64,000 nucleotides of DNA from Anisakis pegreffii. Lineage: Eukaryota > Nematoda > Chromadorea > Rhabditida > Anisakidae. The stretch's first letter is position 1, and each line of letters starts with the position of its first letter. The stretch is taken from assembly GCA_035041965.1 (NCBI GenBank), contig JAPYMA010000052.1, positions 219,579 to 283,578 on the forward strand. The letters are read 5' to 3'. Made by a program: the position numbers and the translations under genes. This document shows, one piece after another, positions 33,982 through 44,166 of this stretch. The notes below the pieces were generated by a model, which saw only the letters and a list, made by a program, of their open reading frames with translations, had not been told where the DNA came from and did not search any database.

Positions 33982-35315
33982 CGTCGAATCGTTCAATTAC
34001 TCGAAACAAGGACCAGTTGATTGTGACCTTCAGGATAATTTTTTTCTCTGAAAAATCAATATGAAATGAGCGAAGTTATCAAACTAAGTTTATAATAAAC
34101 ACGACACTGATGATGCTTATAGATAGAATCACGTTAGCGATAGCACCGAGGCGTAAGTGATGCTAATGGTAATATTGCCCGTGGGCTGGAACAGAACTAA
34201 AGAGGGAATCTGCGCAAAAAATTGTTCCTTTAGATTTCGAAGTACAGTTTGATCCCTGCAATCCTTGCATTGGAGTAGGATAATCGACGTAGAAGCGGCG
34301 AACAACATTTTGCGAGACAAGCAGTGCGTCTTGCTAACTGGAACACACTGACACTAGTGCACATCATTAGATGCAGTGATAACAGTTCGGCTTCACTCTC
34401 TTCGCCACTGATAATCAGCCCAGCACATCAGCTCATCACTAAAAATGTTATCATTAAATTAGTCGTTCTCAATGACGCTTTTATGCACTGCCTTGCAATC
34501 AATCCAGTCTCAGCGTTGTCATCGCTTACATATATTGCTTATCAGTTACTCTTTGCAGGTATCCCTCTTCTCCTGTTGTGTTTAAGAAAACGCGATTCTG
34601 TTCGAGGCAATGACTCATTCTTAAAGTATGATATGAAAGCATTTTTACGTTGTACTTTCTTATGTTCTCAGAGGATTGCTGTTGAGAACAGTTTGAGTTC
34701 GGTTCGGCCTCTGAGTTATCAGTCCTTTCGTCTATTGATCATCAACTGCGTCAATTCTCTGCGTCATATTTACTCTTCTGCTCCGTTTACTAACTAGTAA
34801 GACCCGGTTCAACTCGAGGCTGGCACTGTCCTTTAAAGTGTGAAGTAAAAGGAATTTTATGACAGACGTCAATATGTTCTGATCGCTTCTACAGCATGTA
34901 TGATTGTTCTGAGCAATTCCTGCTCACTGCTCTCGAGGTTGATCAAAACAGATCACTTACTGCGCGCAACGATGCTGTAGTTGCGGCTTCCCGCAATTGC
35001 TTATCCTCCTGAGCGAGAGTCACTCACTGCTGCTGTCCATATTCGGCTCACATACTCTTGACATGGTCCTGTCATTTATGTTAACCGAAAGGATATATAC
35101 GCATGGAAGCACAAGAACTGTTTCAGTTCTCTACGTTGCGGTTCCACTATAGTCATCATCAGATGCATTCAATCTTACAAATCAGATGAAAATTGGAATG
35201 AATTAATTCGTACTCTTACAATTATGTACAAACATATTCAAAAATGCACTCAACGCCACTGAAAATTGCAAAGTGCACTCAATGCCATTGAATATTTTAC
35301 ATAAGCAAGTGCAGG
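33982..35315. other. Spacer: truncated 5' region of gene L and 3' flank of orphan J
   Basis: The leader block is cut short at about 34105. The upstream block lies at about 34110-34340, followed by the ACTGATAA site and 3'-flank sequence whose poly(A) signal near 35208 is mutated. Confidence 0.5.
34407..34414 (+). promoter_or_regulatory. ACTGATAA site upstream of gene L
   Basis: One exact copy; the partner at 34375-34382 reads AGTGATAA. Confidence 0.45.
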
Positions 35316-35467
35316 TTATGATAGTTTACGGTATAACCATTGATGAATTTGACGTCGATGAATGGAGGAGGGGGGCGCTGGGGATGAAGGCAATGAATTG
35401 TTACTTCCACTGGAAATTAATCCAACTGGTCGATGGGACAAAGTAGTTACCGCCGGGAATGCACTCC
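35316..35467 (-). pseudogene. Orphan last exon J
   Basis: Opens SAFPAVTTLSHRPVGLI after an intact acceptor. A deletion of about 110 b against gene B removes the first PPxY; the second is replaced by SSPAPPSS. The frame runs 49 codons to 35316. Upstream, the intron breaks at about 35530 into spacer sequence at the same point as in orphan I, so both come from one truncated ancestor. Confidence 0.7.
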
Positions 35468-36118
35468 CTGCAAAATAAGATGATAGATGACAGATCATAA
35501 CATGACAGATCATGAGTTCATGTCGAAGTGTTTATTAATATTATCAAGTCGTCACTGATACCATGCTATCAAAAACCAATTCATCTTAATGCTTCTTTTT
35601 TTACATTGCGTCGCACTTCGGTCTCAGCGTTGTCACTCCACAGATATGCTGCTGATCACGTGCTCTCTGAGTCATATCTGTTCTTTTTCTCTGTTTAAGA
35701 AATTGCATTTATACTCAATGTTGTGACCGATTCTTACCGTATGATGTAAACAGATTTTTACGTCGTGCGTTAAGATGTTCATAGAAGATTGTTACGAAAA
35801 AGTGTCGCCAACTTACTGCTAGTTCTACACGCCCGACTATTTTCAGCTACTTTGTTCGTTGCCGCCGAGGTTGGTCAGCACAGCTCACTCGATATTTATG
35901 CTAAAAATCTTTGCTGGCATATTGCTTATCGTCCTGATACTGCATACCGATTCCCAACAAGATTTGCCCACATTTATATGAGACCTTCCCCTCTTGGATA
36001 ATAATCGTAGGCATGTAAAAAAGCACCAGGATTGTTCCAATTCTGTATGTTGAAGCTCCACTACGGCCACCTTCAAATATCTTTAACAGTTCAAAAATCA
36101 GATGAAAATTGAAATTAA
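35468..36118. other. Spacer: relic intron and 3' flank of gene M
   Basis: Relic intron to about 35530, then 3'-flank block to the poly(A) signal of gene M. This block is the clearest uninterrupted version of the sequence hit by the insertions at 24521 and 28271. Confidence 0.55.
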
Positions 36119-36124
36119 TTTATT
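36119..36124 (-). terminator. AATAAA poly(A) signal, gene M
   Basis: Standard context. It lies about 247 b beyond the stop because that stop is early. Confidence 0.65.
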
Positions 36125-36370
36125 CGTACTAATTGAATCACACACAAACGTTCTCACGAATATCGCTATAAAATTCACTATAAGAAAATTTCACAGATAT
36201 ACTTTCACGGTACTGGAGCTTATGACAGAGACATTGGTGGATTTGATGTATGCTGGTCGGTATAGAGTATCAGTATTATCGAAAGCGGATGCAGTTGCTT
36301 GTGAAAAGTGGTGTTGAAGTGAGTGTGGTGTGCTCAGATGGGGAGGATTGATAGTTGAAGAATATTCCGT

Positions 36371-37777
36371 TTACTCTGACGGGGAAGCGCTAGGTGAATA
36401 TGGTGGTGGGGCGGGTGGTACTGCAGTTCCTGCCGGGAACGCATTCCCTGGAAGATAACATAGCAGATCATGATCCCATGTTGAAATGTTAGTTGGGAGG
36501 GGACGATAGCAAAATTTTGTCGCTGTTGAGGATGCATAATTTGACCGACTGAACGATATCAATTATCTGATGTTGGCTGGAAGATTTATCCATTCCAAAC
36601 TCTCGATAATGCGACGCGAAAATTGCGAATTATCGAGCGCAACATGCTATAATTTCAAAGGAAAATTCTATAATTCGGCCAGGAAATGAATGAATGTCAA
36701 GTTGAGATGTCGTACGAAATGAATAAATTGTTTCAATTGAATCTCTTAGAATTTTGGGAACTCATCGAAACGTACCTTGATTCCGAGAGCGGTTAACGTT
36801 AACGTTGTTGGTTGTGTTGACTGTAACTGCTACCGGAGCCGCAATTTCTGGAAGATGAGATGACAGATCGTGAGCCCACATTAAATAATTAGTTGGGGCA
36901 GAACCATAGCAAAAGCTTTTTTTGCATAATTTAATCGACTAAACGAAACCAATTAACTGAAGAATAATTGGCAGATTACTAAATTTCAAACTCTCGATAC
37001 TTAGAACGTGAAAATCTCCGTTTGCTTAAGAAAGTGATTTCGTCCCGTCACATAATGCAATTTATTAGGGTAAATTCAATAATTCGTCAATGAAATGAAC
37101 AAACGTTGAGTTGCGAAGTCGCTTGAAACAAATGAATCGCATTAATTAAATCTCTGAGAATTGTGGGAACTCATCGAAACGTACCTTGATAACAATAGGA
37201 TTCAGATTCTACCAAGACTGTTCGTCTTGAACAATGGCACCTGAATAAATGATAAATTTTGAAAACAATGAAGAGTGAAATAAAGAATTTGCTCGAAGAA
37301 CTTCAAATTCAATACTGGTTCACTCAGTGTTGGGAGAAAGAGGACAATCACTCTCGAAATTTCGAAAAACAATCTCGACGAAGATCATTTCTGATGTTTT
37401 CTTCTTTTTGTTTCTGATGGCGACAGCGAAAGTTACATTCACCTTCCCAACATTTCTGTGGCTAAAATTTCAGCGAACATCAATTCATGAATTGTTCTGT
37501 CTGCATAAGAAAATCATATCAGTGATTCAATGTAGGGATGTGATCACTTTGCTACTTTATTGCGAATCACGAATGCAGGAATGAAAATTTTGAGAGATAG
37601 CAAGAAGAAGCCACAGGGACATTTTGGAAGACATTGGAAAACTTCTGAATGTACACTTTTTTCCTGATTACCATAAGAATACCTGCAACATATGCAAATT
37701 CCGCATACTCCAAAGAAAAGAACGCCGAATACTGGGCCGACGATTGGGAGGTGATCAAATATAACGTCGAAAAACAT
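36371..37777 (-). CDS. Gene M: four-exon membrane protein with PPxY and a short tail
   Basis: Exons 37683-37777, 37185-37240, 36776-36847 and 36371-36447 give about 99 residues, all open, all with standard splice sites. The start is MFFDVI, with almost no ectodomain before the helix (about residues 9-30, GVCGICICCR end). Exon 2 is one repeat unit (CHCSRRTVLVESES). Exon 3 is the Asn/Val-rich AVTVNTTNNVNVNR unit shared with gene C. The last exon has PAPPPYSPSASPSE then TAA at 36371-36373. Sequence beyond that stop is still recognisable as the ordinary tail, ending in a VKVYL-like form, so the stop is a recent truncation that spares the PPxY. This gene shows what the intact four-exon form of C, E and F looked like. 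Confidence 0.68.
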
Positions 37778-39385
37778 GGCCGAGTCATTCAACGCCTCCG
37801 AGCAAACACCAGTTGATTGTGACTTTCAGGATGTATTTTGTTGCAGAAAATCGATATGAAACAAATAAAATTATTAGCAAAATAAGTAAATTAGAAATAC
37901 TATCGAGGACAGTGGCCAGTGCGGCTAATTTGAAATGAATTCACCCAGCTACGGCCTCAGCCATGCCTTTTTAACATTTACAGCCCCACTGCCGACAGAA
38001 TCTCCTCATTTTCGAAATCACATGCTCATCTCCGCATTTTTTCGTATTTTGTTTTCAGCTCGAACAGCAAATGTCCCGGAAATTTGGCCCCGATATCAGC
38101 TCCAACAATAAATCCTGTAATTCCTCATTGAGGTTGGCTTTTTTTCTATTCCAACCAAGGTTGTCGCTCCAACTCTTTATTTGCTGTGGTTAGAGCACAC
38201 ATATGAATGAAAAATGACAAAAGTCGTATTATGAAATGTCCGAAAACGATCACAGCAGAAATGTTGGTAAAGTGAAAAAAACACAAGCATAATGGCCAGA
38301 ATTATAGCGAGAAATAAGGGTGCTGATGATAACAACAGTGATGATGAATGTACAGAAGATTACGAAGGATTAGTTCCCTTAGATTGAGAAGTACAAAGGG
38401 ATCCATGCAATCCTTGCACTGGAAAAAGGTTACCGAACTAGGAGCGGCGAATAAAGTTTTGGGGACAAGCAGTGCGTCTTTCTAACTAGAAGGTCAATGA
38501 CACTAGTGCACACCACCAGCTGCACTGATGACAGCTCAGATTTACTTTCATAATCACTGATAATCAGCCGAGAACATCAATTCATCACAGACATTGTTAT
38601 CATTATATTAGTCAGTCTCAATGTTGCTTTTGTGCACAGCCTTACATTCCAGTCTCAGCGTTGTCATCGCTTAAATATACTGCTTATCAATTGCTCTTTG
38701 CATGTGTCCCTTTGTTCTCCTGTTGTGTTTAAGAAACCGCGATTCTGTTCGAAGTTATGACTCATTCTTACAGTATGGTATGAAAGCATTTTTCCTTTAC
38801 AAATTATAATGTTCTGAGAGGATTGTTGAGAAGAGATGTTTGAGTTCGGTTCGACATAAGAGTTATCAGTCCATTCGTGTAATGGTCATCAAGAGCGTCA
38901 GTTCTCTGCGTTATATTTACTGTTCTGCTCCATTCACAGAGGCCTGGTTCTTCTCAAGGCTGTTACTGACTTTTATCATATAAAATCCAAGAAATTTTAC
39001 ATCATACGTCAAGAAGTTCCGATAGGATTCTTTATTAAAATATATGAGAATATCGCCAACTTATCGCTCCTACTGCAAGTTGGGGTGTTCTGAGCAATTC
39101 TTGCTCACTGCTCTCGAGGTTGATCAAAACAGCTCACTCACTACGCTCAACGATGGTATAGTTGCGGCTTTTCGCAATTGCTTATCCTCTTGAGCAACAG
39201 ACACTCACTGCTTCTGCCCATATTTTACCCGCATACCCATGAGATGGTCCTGTCATTTAGGTAAACCAAAAGCATACGTATGCTTGGAAGCACAAGAATT
39301 GTTTCAGTTCTCTATGTTGAAACTCCACTGCGGCCATCCTCAAATATATCTAACTTTCAATAAGTCTAATGAAAATTGGAATCAA
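37778..39385. other. Spacer: 5' region of gene M and 3' flank of gene N
   Basis: Leader block about 37860-38200, upstream block about 38330-38480 (shorter than usual; its gene-proximal half is deleted), ACTGATAA site, 3'-flank block about 38620-39385. No gene supported. Confidence 0.55.
38556..38563 (+). promoter_or_regulatory. ACTGATAA site upstream of gene M
   Basis: One exact copy; the partner near 38524 reads ACTGATGA. Confidence 0.45.
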
Positions 39386-39391
39386 TTTATT
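39386..39391 (-). terminator. AATAAA poly(A) signal, gene N
   Basis: Standard context, about 312 b beyond the early stop of gene N. Confidence 0.6.
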
Positions 39392-39702
39392 CGTACTTTT
39401 ACAATCATATACAAACCTATTCACAAATATCATTACAGAATGCATTCAGTAACATCGAAAACTTTACATAGGCAAATATAATATATGACAATTTAAGGTA
39501 TTGTCTTTGGTGCGTTAATCTTTGATGAATTTGGGGGTTGCGGGGAGGGGGGGGAGGCGAAATGAGGTGTCAGTATCATTGAGGGTCGATGTGGTTGGTG
39601 GTGAAGACTGCCGTTGAAGTAAGAGTGGTACGCTGGGATTGGAAGGCTTCACTGTTGAGGATTGTGCCATGGACGGTGACGGAAACAGACAATAAATATA
39701 CA

Positions 39703-40796
39703 TTAAAAGATATTGGGAACATTTGAATTAAATTCAATGTGATCGACTGTTGATGCACTCGGTCCCGTCGGGAATGCACTTCCTAGAAGATAAGATGACA
39801 GATCATCAGACCATGTTGAGTTGTTAGCTGCAAGAGGACTGCAGCAAAAACTTGTACTTGTGACTGTTAAGCATGCACAATTCAGTCGACTGAACGATAT
39901 CAATTAACTGACGAAAAAGAGCATTTTTCCATTCCAAATTGTCAATACTCGCGACGTGAAAATCTCAAATTTTCTAGCGCTACATGATATAATTTCAAAA
40001 GAAGAATTCAATAATTCGTCGAGTAAATGAACAAATGTTGAGTTGGGAAGTCGCTTGAAGTGACCGAATCGCTTGAACTGAATCTCTGAGAATTTCGGGA
40101 AATCATCGGAACGTACCTTGATCCTGCAACGGTTGAGCGTGAACGCGGATTATCCGATGTTTTGGTCTCTTTGCACAACAGTGTCCGGTCTTACGAAACT
40201 GCCTGAATAAATGATAAGATATGAAAAGAGTGAAGAGTGAATTCAAGAATTCTCTTGAAGACCAACATGTTCAATAATGGTTTATGCGCAGTAGCGCTAG
40301 AAGAAATACGGTAATCACCCTCCATATTTCAACAAATATTCCCGATAAACATGATCTTTAACATTTTTTTCCATTCTCTTTAGGACAACAAAAATTACAC
40401 TTGTTCCACTGAAGAAAAATTTCCGCAAACGTCAAATCATGAATTGATCACCCTGCTTAAGAAAATGATATCTCTGATCCAGTATTGGAAAATGTTTATT
40501 TCGCTGTTGCAGCTGCAAATAACGAATCAAGCCACTAAAATTCTGAGAGATTGCAAGAAGGGATGAAACATTCAGTTGCAATGAATCTGAAAAATTCACC
40601 GACTTTTTACAAAGTTATCATTCTCATACCTGTAAATTTTAAATGTTCCAAAGACGACGACACAAAAGATTACTAGTCCAGCTATTATATAAATATAGTA
40701 GTCCTTATATTTGTGGGATTTAGGTAAATGATGGGAGCTAATTTCCAATGACAAGCCGCTCGACTCATGTGAACGATTGCCAATCAACTGCTCCAT
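39703..40796 (-). CDS. Gene N: membrane protein with disrupted last exon
   Basis: Exons 40630-40796, 40117-40202 and 39703-39782 give about 110 residues. The start ATG (MEQLIGNRSH) is at the same place as in gene B, so the ectodomain of about 34 residues (Ser/His/Lys-rich) is full length. The helix is at about 35-52 (IIAGLVIFCVVVFG). Exon 2 is basic (CCAKRPKHRIIRVH). The last exon starts normally (SAFPTGPSAST), but unrelated sequence replaces the PPxY stretch and the frame stops at 39703. The usual tail (MAQSSTVKPSNPSVPL) still follows at 39515-39690 in another frame. Loss of PPxY with intact upstream exons suggests recent damage to the tail. Confidence 0.55.
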
Positions 40797-41610
40797 TCAG
40801 GATAAATTATGTCGAACTAGAATCGATCTGAAACAAATAAAGCCGTTACCGAAATAAGTGAATAATGAATGCAGTCGAAGATTGTGATCAGTGTTGCTTC
40901 ACTTGAAAAGAAAAAGCACAGACGCAGTTCTGTCTCCAACTCAACGTTTTTAATGTTTCCGTCATCAACCTCGGCTTTGCGTTTTTAATATGTACAATCA
41001 AGGTTCCAGCTCCATCTCTTCACTTATAGTATTTTATCACCTTTTCCGTAATTTATGAAGCGTTTGGTGCAGCCCCAATTCCCAAAGTTCCAGAAATTTG
41101 GCCCCATCTTAGCTGCGAAAATAAGTCGTATAATTCTTCGCTATAAGTGGCAGTTTATTTAGTCCAACCGCGGCTCTCGCTCATACTCCAACATTTACTA
41201 TGTAAAAGAGTACACACATAAACAAAAATGCATTAAGAGTGTTCGAAAATAGTCACAAAAAATGCCTCAAATATGAGATGAAGCATGCAAAGATAATGTT
41301 AAGAATTATGGTCATAAGTAGCATTATTGATAATAGCAGCAGAGATGCAAATTACATGAAGGATTATATCAGCGACAGCACTGAGGCGTAAGTGATGCTA
41401 ATAGTAATATTGCCTATGGGTTGGGGCAAAACTAAACAGGGATTCTGTATAACGAGTAAATCCCTTGGATTGGGAATTACGAAGAAATCCCTGCCATCCT
41501 TGCACTACGACAAAGTAGTCAACGCAGGATTTGCGGACAAAATTTTTGAGAACGAGCAGTGTACGCTGTTAACTTGACAGCATTGCACTTAATATAGCAG
41601 TATCAGCTGC

Positions 41611-41650
41611 ACTGATAATAGTTCGGTTGTACGTTTATAGTCACTGATAA
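41611..41650 (+). promoter_or_regulatory. Paired ACTGATAA sites upstream of gene N
   Basis: Exact copies at 41611-41618 and 41643-41650. Confidence 0.5.
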
Positions 41651-41974
41651 TCAGCCCAATGCAATTATACACCATCATCAAGTCATCACAGACACACTAC
41701 TCAAAAAATCAATCAATTAATCAAGCTTTTATGCGTTGCCGTTTCATCTCACTCCCATTGTTGTCATTCCTTATATTTATAGCTTATCAAATGCTCTCCC
41801 AGTCATATTTGTCCTCAATTTGCATTTACAAAAACCTGATGTTGCCTGAAGGTGCGACTGATTGTTAACGTTTGATGTAATAGATGTTCTTGGAGGATTG
41901 TTATGCAAAGCTATCGCCTACTCACTGCTTCTACTACACGCACCAGTATTCAGAGCTACTTTGCTTACTGCTTC

Positions 41975-42815
41975 AACGTTATTTTTATACTAACGATAAG
42001 CAGATTATACGTTATACTAAGCAGATTATTTATAACCTACGTTCGTTCACTCCCTGAATAGAGTTCATCGCTTTAGTCCCCTTCAGATCCACATTGCGAT
42101 AAAAAAGATGCTAGTATCATTGTACATGTTCATCTCAACGTTTTGCAGAAATTATCCCAACGTACCCAATTACCAGGACAGACTAAGAATATTAGGATTG
42201 GAAAGTTTAGAAGCCAAGAAGGTTTTATTCTGATCTCTGTATGGCCTGTAGCATAATTCATTGTCTAAATAAACTCTCAATGAATGAAATCTTCGAGTTT
42301 TCCTCAAGTAATGCACGAACTCATCATGATAACTCCTCTAAACTCGCTCTTAAACGTTATAAATATTACAAAATTTTCTTTCGCAAAGGGAGTTAGCAGT
42401 TCATGCGATACCATACCACAAGGAATAGCCTCATGAGAATCGCTAAAAGTGCCAAAAAAACACTCAGATCTATCCGTCCAGATTGAATCGGATTTCTTTC
42501 CTTGACCTATCATAGTAATCGGTAATTTGACCCATTGGGAGATGTTTGCATATCGTATTTGTTTTCTTGTAATGTGTATTTTTTGTTTCTGTTCTCCTGT
42601 TAGTATTATCTTGATTGAATTGGTATTTTGATTGAACTTAATCTGAATTGTTTGATTGTGTTGAGTTTATCGTTTTATCATTCAATTTATTCTTCCCTTT
42701 CCTTTTTTTCATTTAAAATATGGTTGAGGCAGTACATTCGTCGTTTCATTCCCATGTGAATTGCACTGGTTTTAATTCTATTTTTAACGAATAAACATTG
42801 AGTTGAATTGATACA
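41975..42815 (+). mobile_element. Decayed CR1/jockey-type LINE tail
   Basis: Between about 42165 and 42520 three plus-strand frames in turn give a C-terminal pattern typical of CR1/jockey-group reverse transcriptases: YQDRLRILGLESLEAKK, then a frame change and SDLCMACSIIHCLN with NEIFEFSSSNART, then another change and a DTIPQGIAS-type end. The 3' part is A/T-rich and ends in CATTGAGTTGAATTGA, a CR1-like tail. At least two frameshifts and several stops show it is dead. The borders are estimated from where the 3'-flank block stops and O-type 3'UTR begins. Confidence 0.65.
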
Positions 42816-43223
42816 ATGTCGTGGCAAACTTCAGAAAACGCATGTTTACGCATATTGAAAAAATGTCATTGAATAATATAAAAACGTTGATAAACACATC
42901 TCATGCAAAGTCTCATCTCAACCGCATCATTGATGTTGTGAAACAATTTGATTCGCTCATTGATAGAATGTTGCTGTAATAATGAGCACGATATCTACTA
43001 ACATTTGACGTTATTCCTCATTGCTGTGGAGTATTTCAGTCAACTGCTAAAATCATCTCGGAAAAGGAACTTAAACAATTCGAACAGGTGGAATAAGCAA
43101 ACGCCATCCTTTGCTTACTCATCGAAATGAAGCCTGTTGTTCACAAGAAATGAACCACTGCAATAGAAATCGAAACACTCAACCATTTTGCACAAATCAC
43201 ATGAACAATGTAGCTGTGATAAT

Positions 43224-43340
43224 TTACGATATTGTCCTTTCCGTACGGAACGTTAATAATTGGCGCAGAGGTAATGAAGTATCCGTGATGTTAAAGGTAA
43301 ATCCAACTGGTCTTTGGAACCTTTGTTGAAGTGAGAAGCC
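43224..43340 (-). pseudogene. Orphan last-exon fragment
   Basis: The minus-strand frame gives LQQRFQRPVGF and ITDTSLPL, recognisable as the middle of the family's last exon (compare QQQSERPIGLL and SDTSLP in B and P), ending FRTERTIS at a stop. At about 43345 it joins an upstream block directly, so its acceptor and other exons are deleted. No PPxY. Confidence 0.5.
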
Positions 43341-43769
43341 CAATAAAATCATACACGTTTTTAGCAGCGGGACCCTGCGAAACGATGTACTCCCTCGAAT
43401 TGGAAAGTACGCAGAGATCGCTGCTCTCATTGCTCATGAGCAAGGCATTCGACGTTGGAGACGCAAAAAGTTTTTGTAAACGAGTTGTATGCCCCGTTAA
43501 CTTGATAACACCGCAGATGGGGCAGCATGAGAAGTTGTACTGATAATACTTCGCTTTTACACTCATAAGCTCTGATAATCAACGCAGCACAATCATATGC
43601 CATTATGAAGTCATCAATGACTCAGTGCTCCCAAAGAAAAACAATCAAAAATTAATCAAGGCACACACTTTTTTTATATGACCAGAGCTGTTCCAGTTTG
43701 GTACGCTCCACTTATGCATTCTTTAGATATTTTCAATCTTCAATCACACCAAACGAAAGTTGAAAATAA
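43341..43769. other. Spacer: upstream block and 3' end region of gene O
   Basis: A diverged upstream block (about 43345-43500) with one ACTGATAA at 43539-43546, then a short 3'-flank block to the poly(A) signal of gene O. Confidence 0.45.
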
Positions 43770-43775
43770 TTTATT
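43770..43775 (-). terminator. AATAAA poly(A) signal, gene O
   Basis: Matches the position of the signal in gene P, with a long 3'UTR between it and the last exon. Confidence 0.55.
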
Positions 43776-44166
43776 TTCCTTTTGTAATAATTACAAATGT
43801 ATCCACTCTAATCGTCAGAAAATATATTCAATGCATTTGCAAGTTTTTAAAAGCTCATAAATTTATACACGTTAAAAAACTGTCACCAAACAATATCGAA
43901 ACGTTGATAAACGCTTCTCATGCAAAATCTCGACGAAACCGCATTTCGCAAAACAATGTGGTTCGCTATTTGATCGAATGTTGCCAGCCGTAAAATTGAA
44001 CATGATTTACCAGCATCAGACGTTATTCCAAATATCTGCGGATATATTTCTCTCAGCCACTCAAATCAGAACTGGAGGGGAATTTGAACAGATCGAAACT
44101 GTGGAAAAGCAATGAGCATCCTTTGCCTACATTACGGAATGAAGCATGCTACTTATTAAAAATGAA

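Larger units (their letters stand above)
40797..43223. other. Spacer: 5' region of gene N, GATA pair, LINE fragment, relic 3'UTR
   Basis: Leader block about 40830-41190, upstream block about 41360-41570, ACTGATAA pair, start of a 3'-flank block (about 41870-41970) broken by a LINE fragment, then from about 42840 a 3'UTR of the O/P type (shared ACGTTGATAAAC-type motif) leading to an orphan last-exon fragment. Confidence 0.5.
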
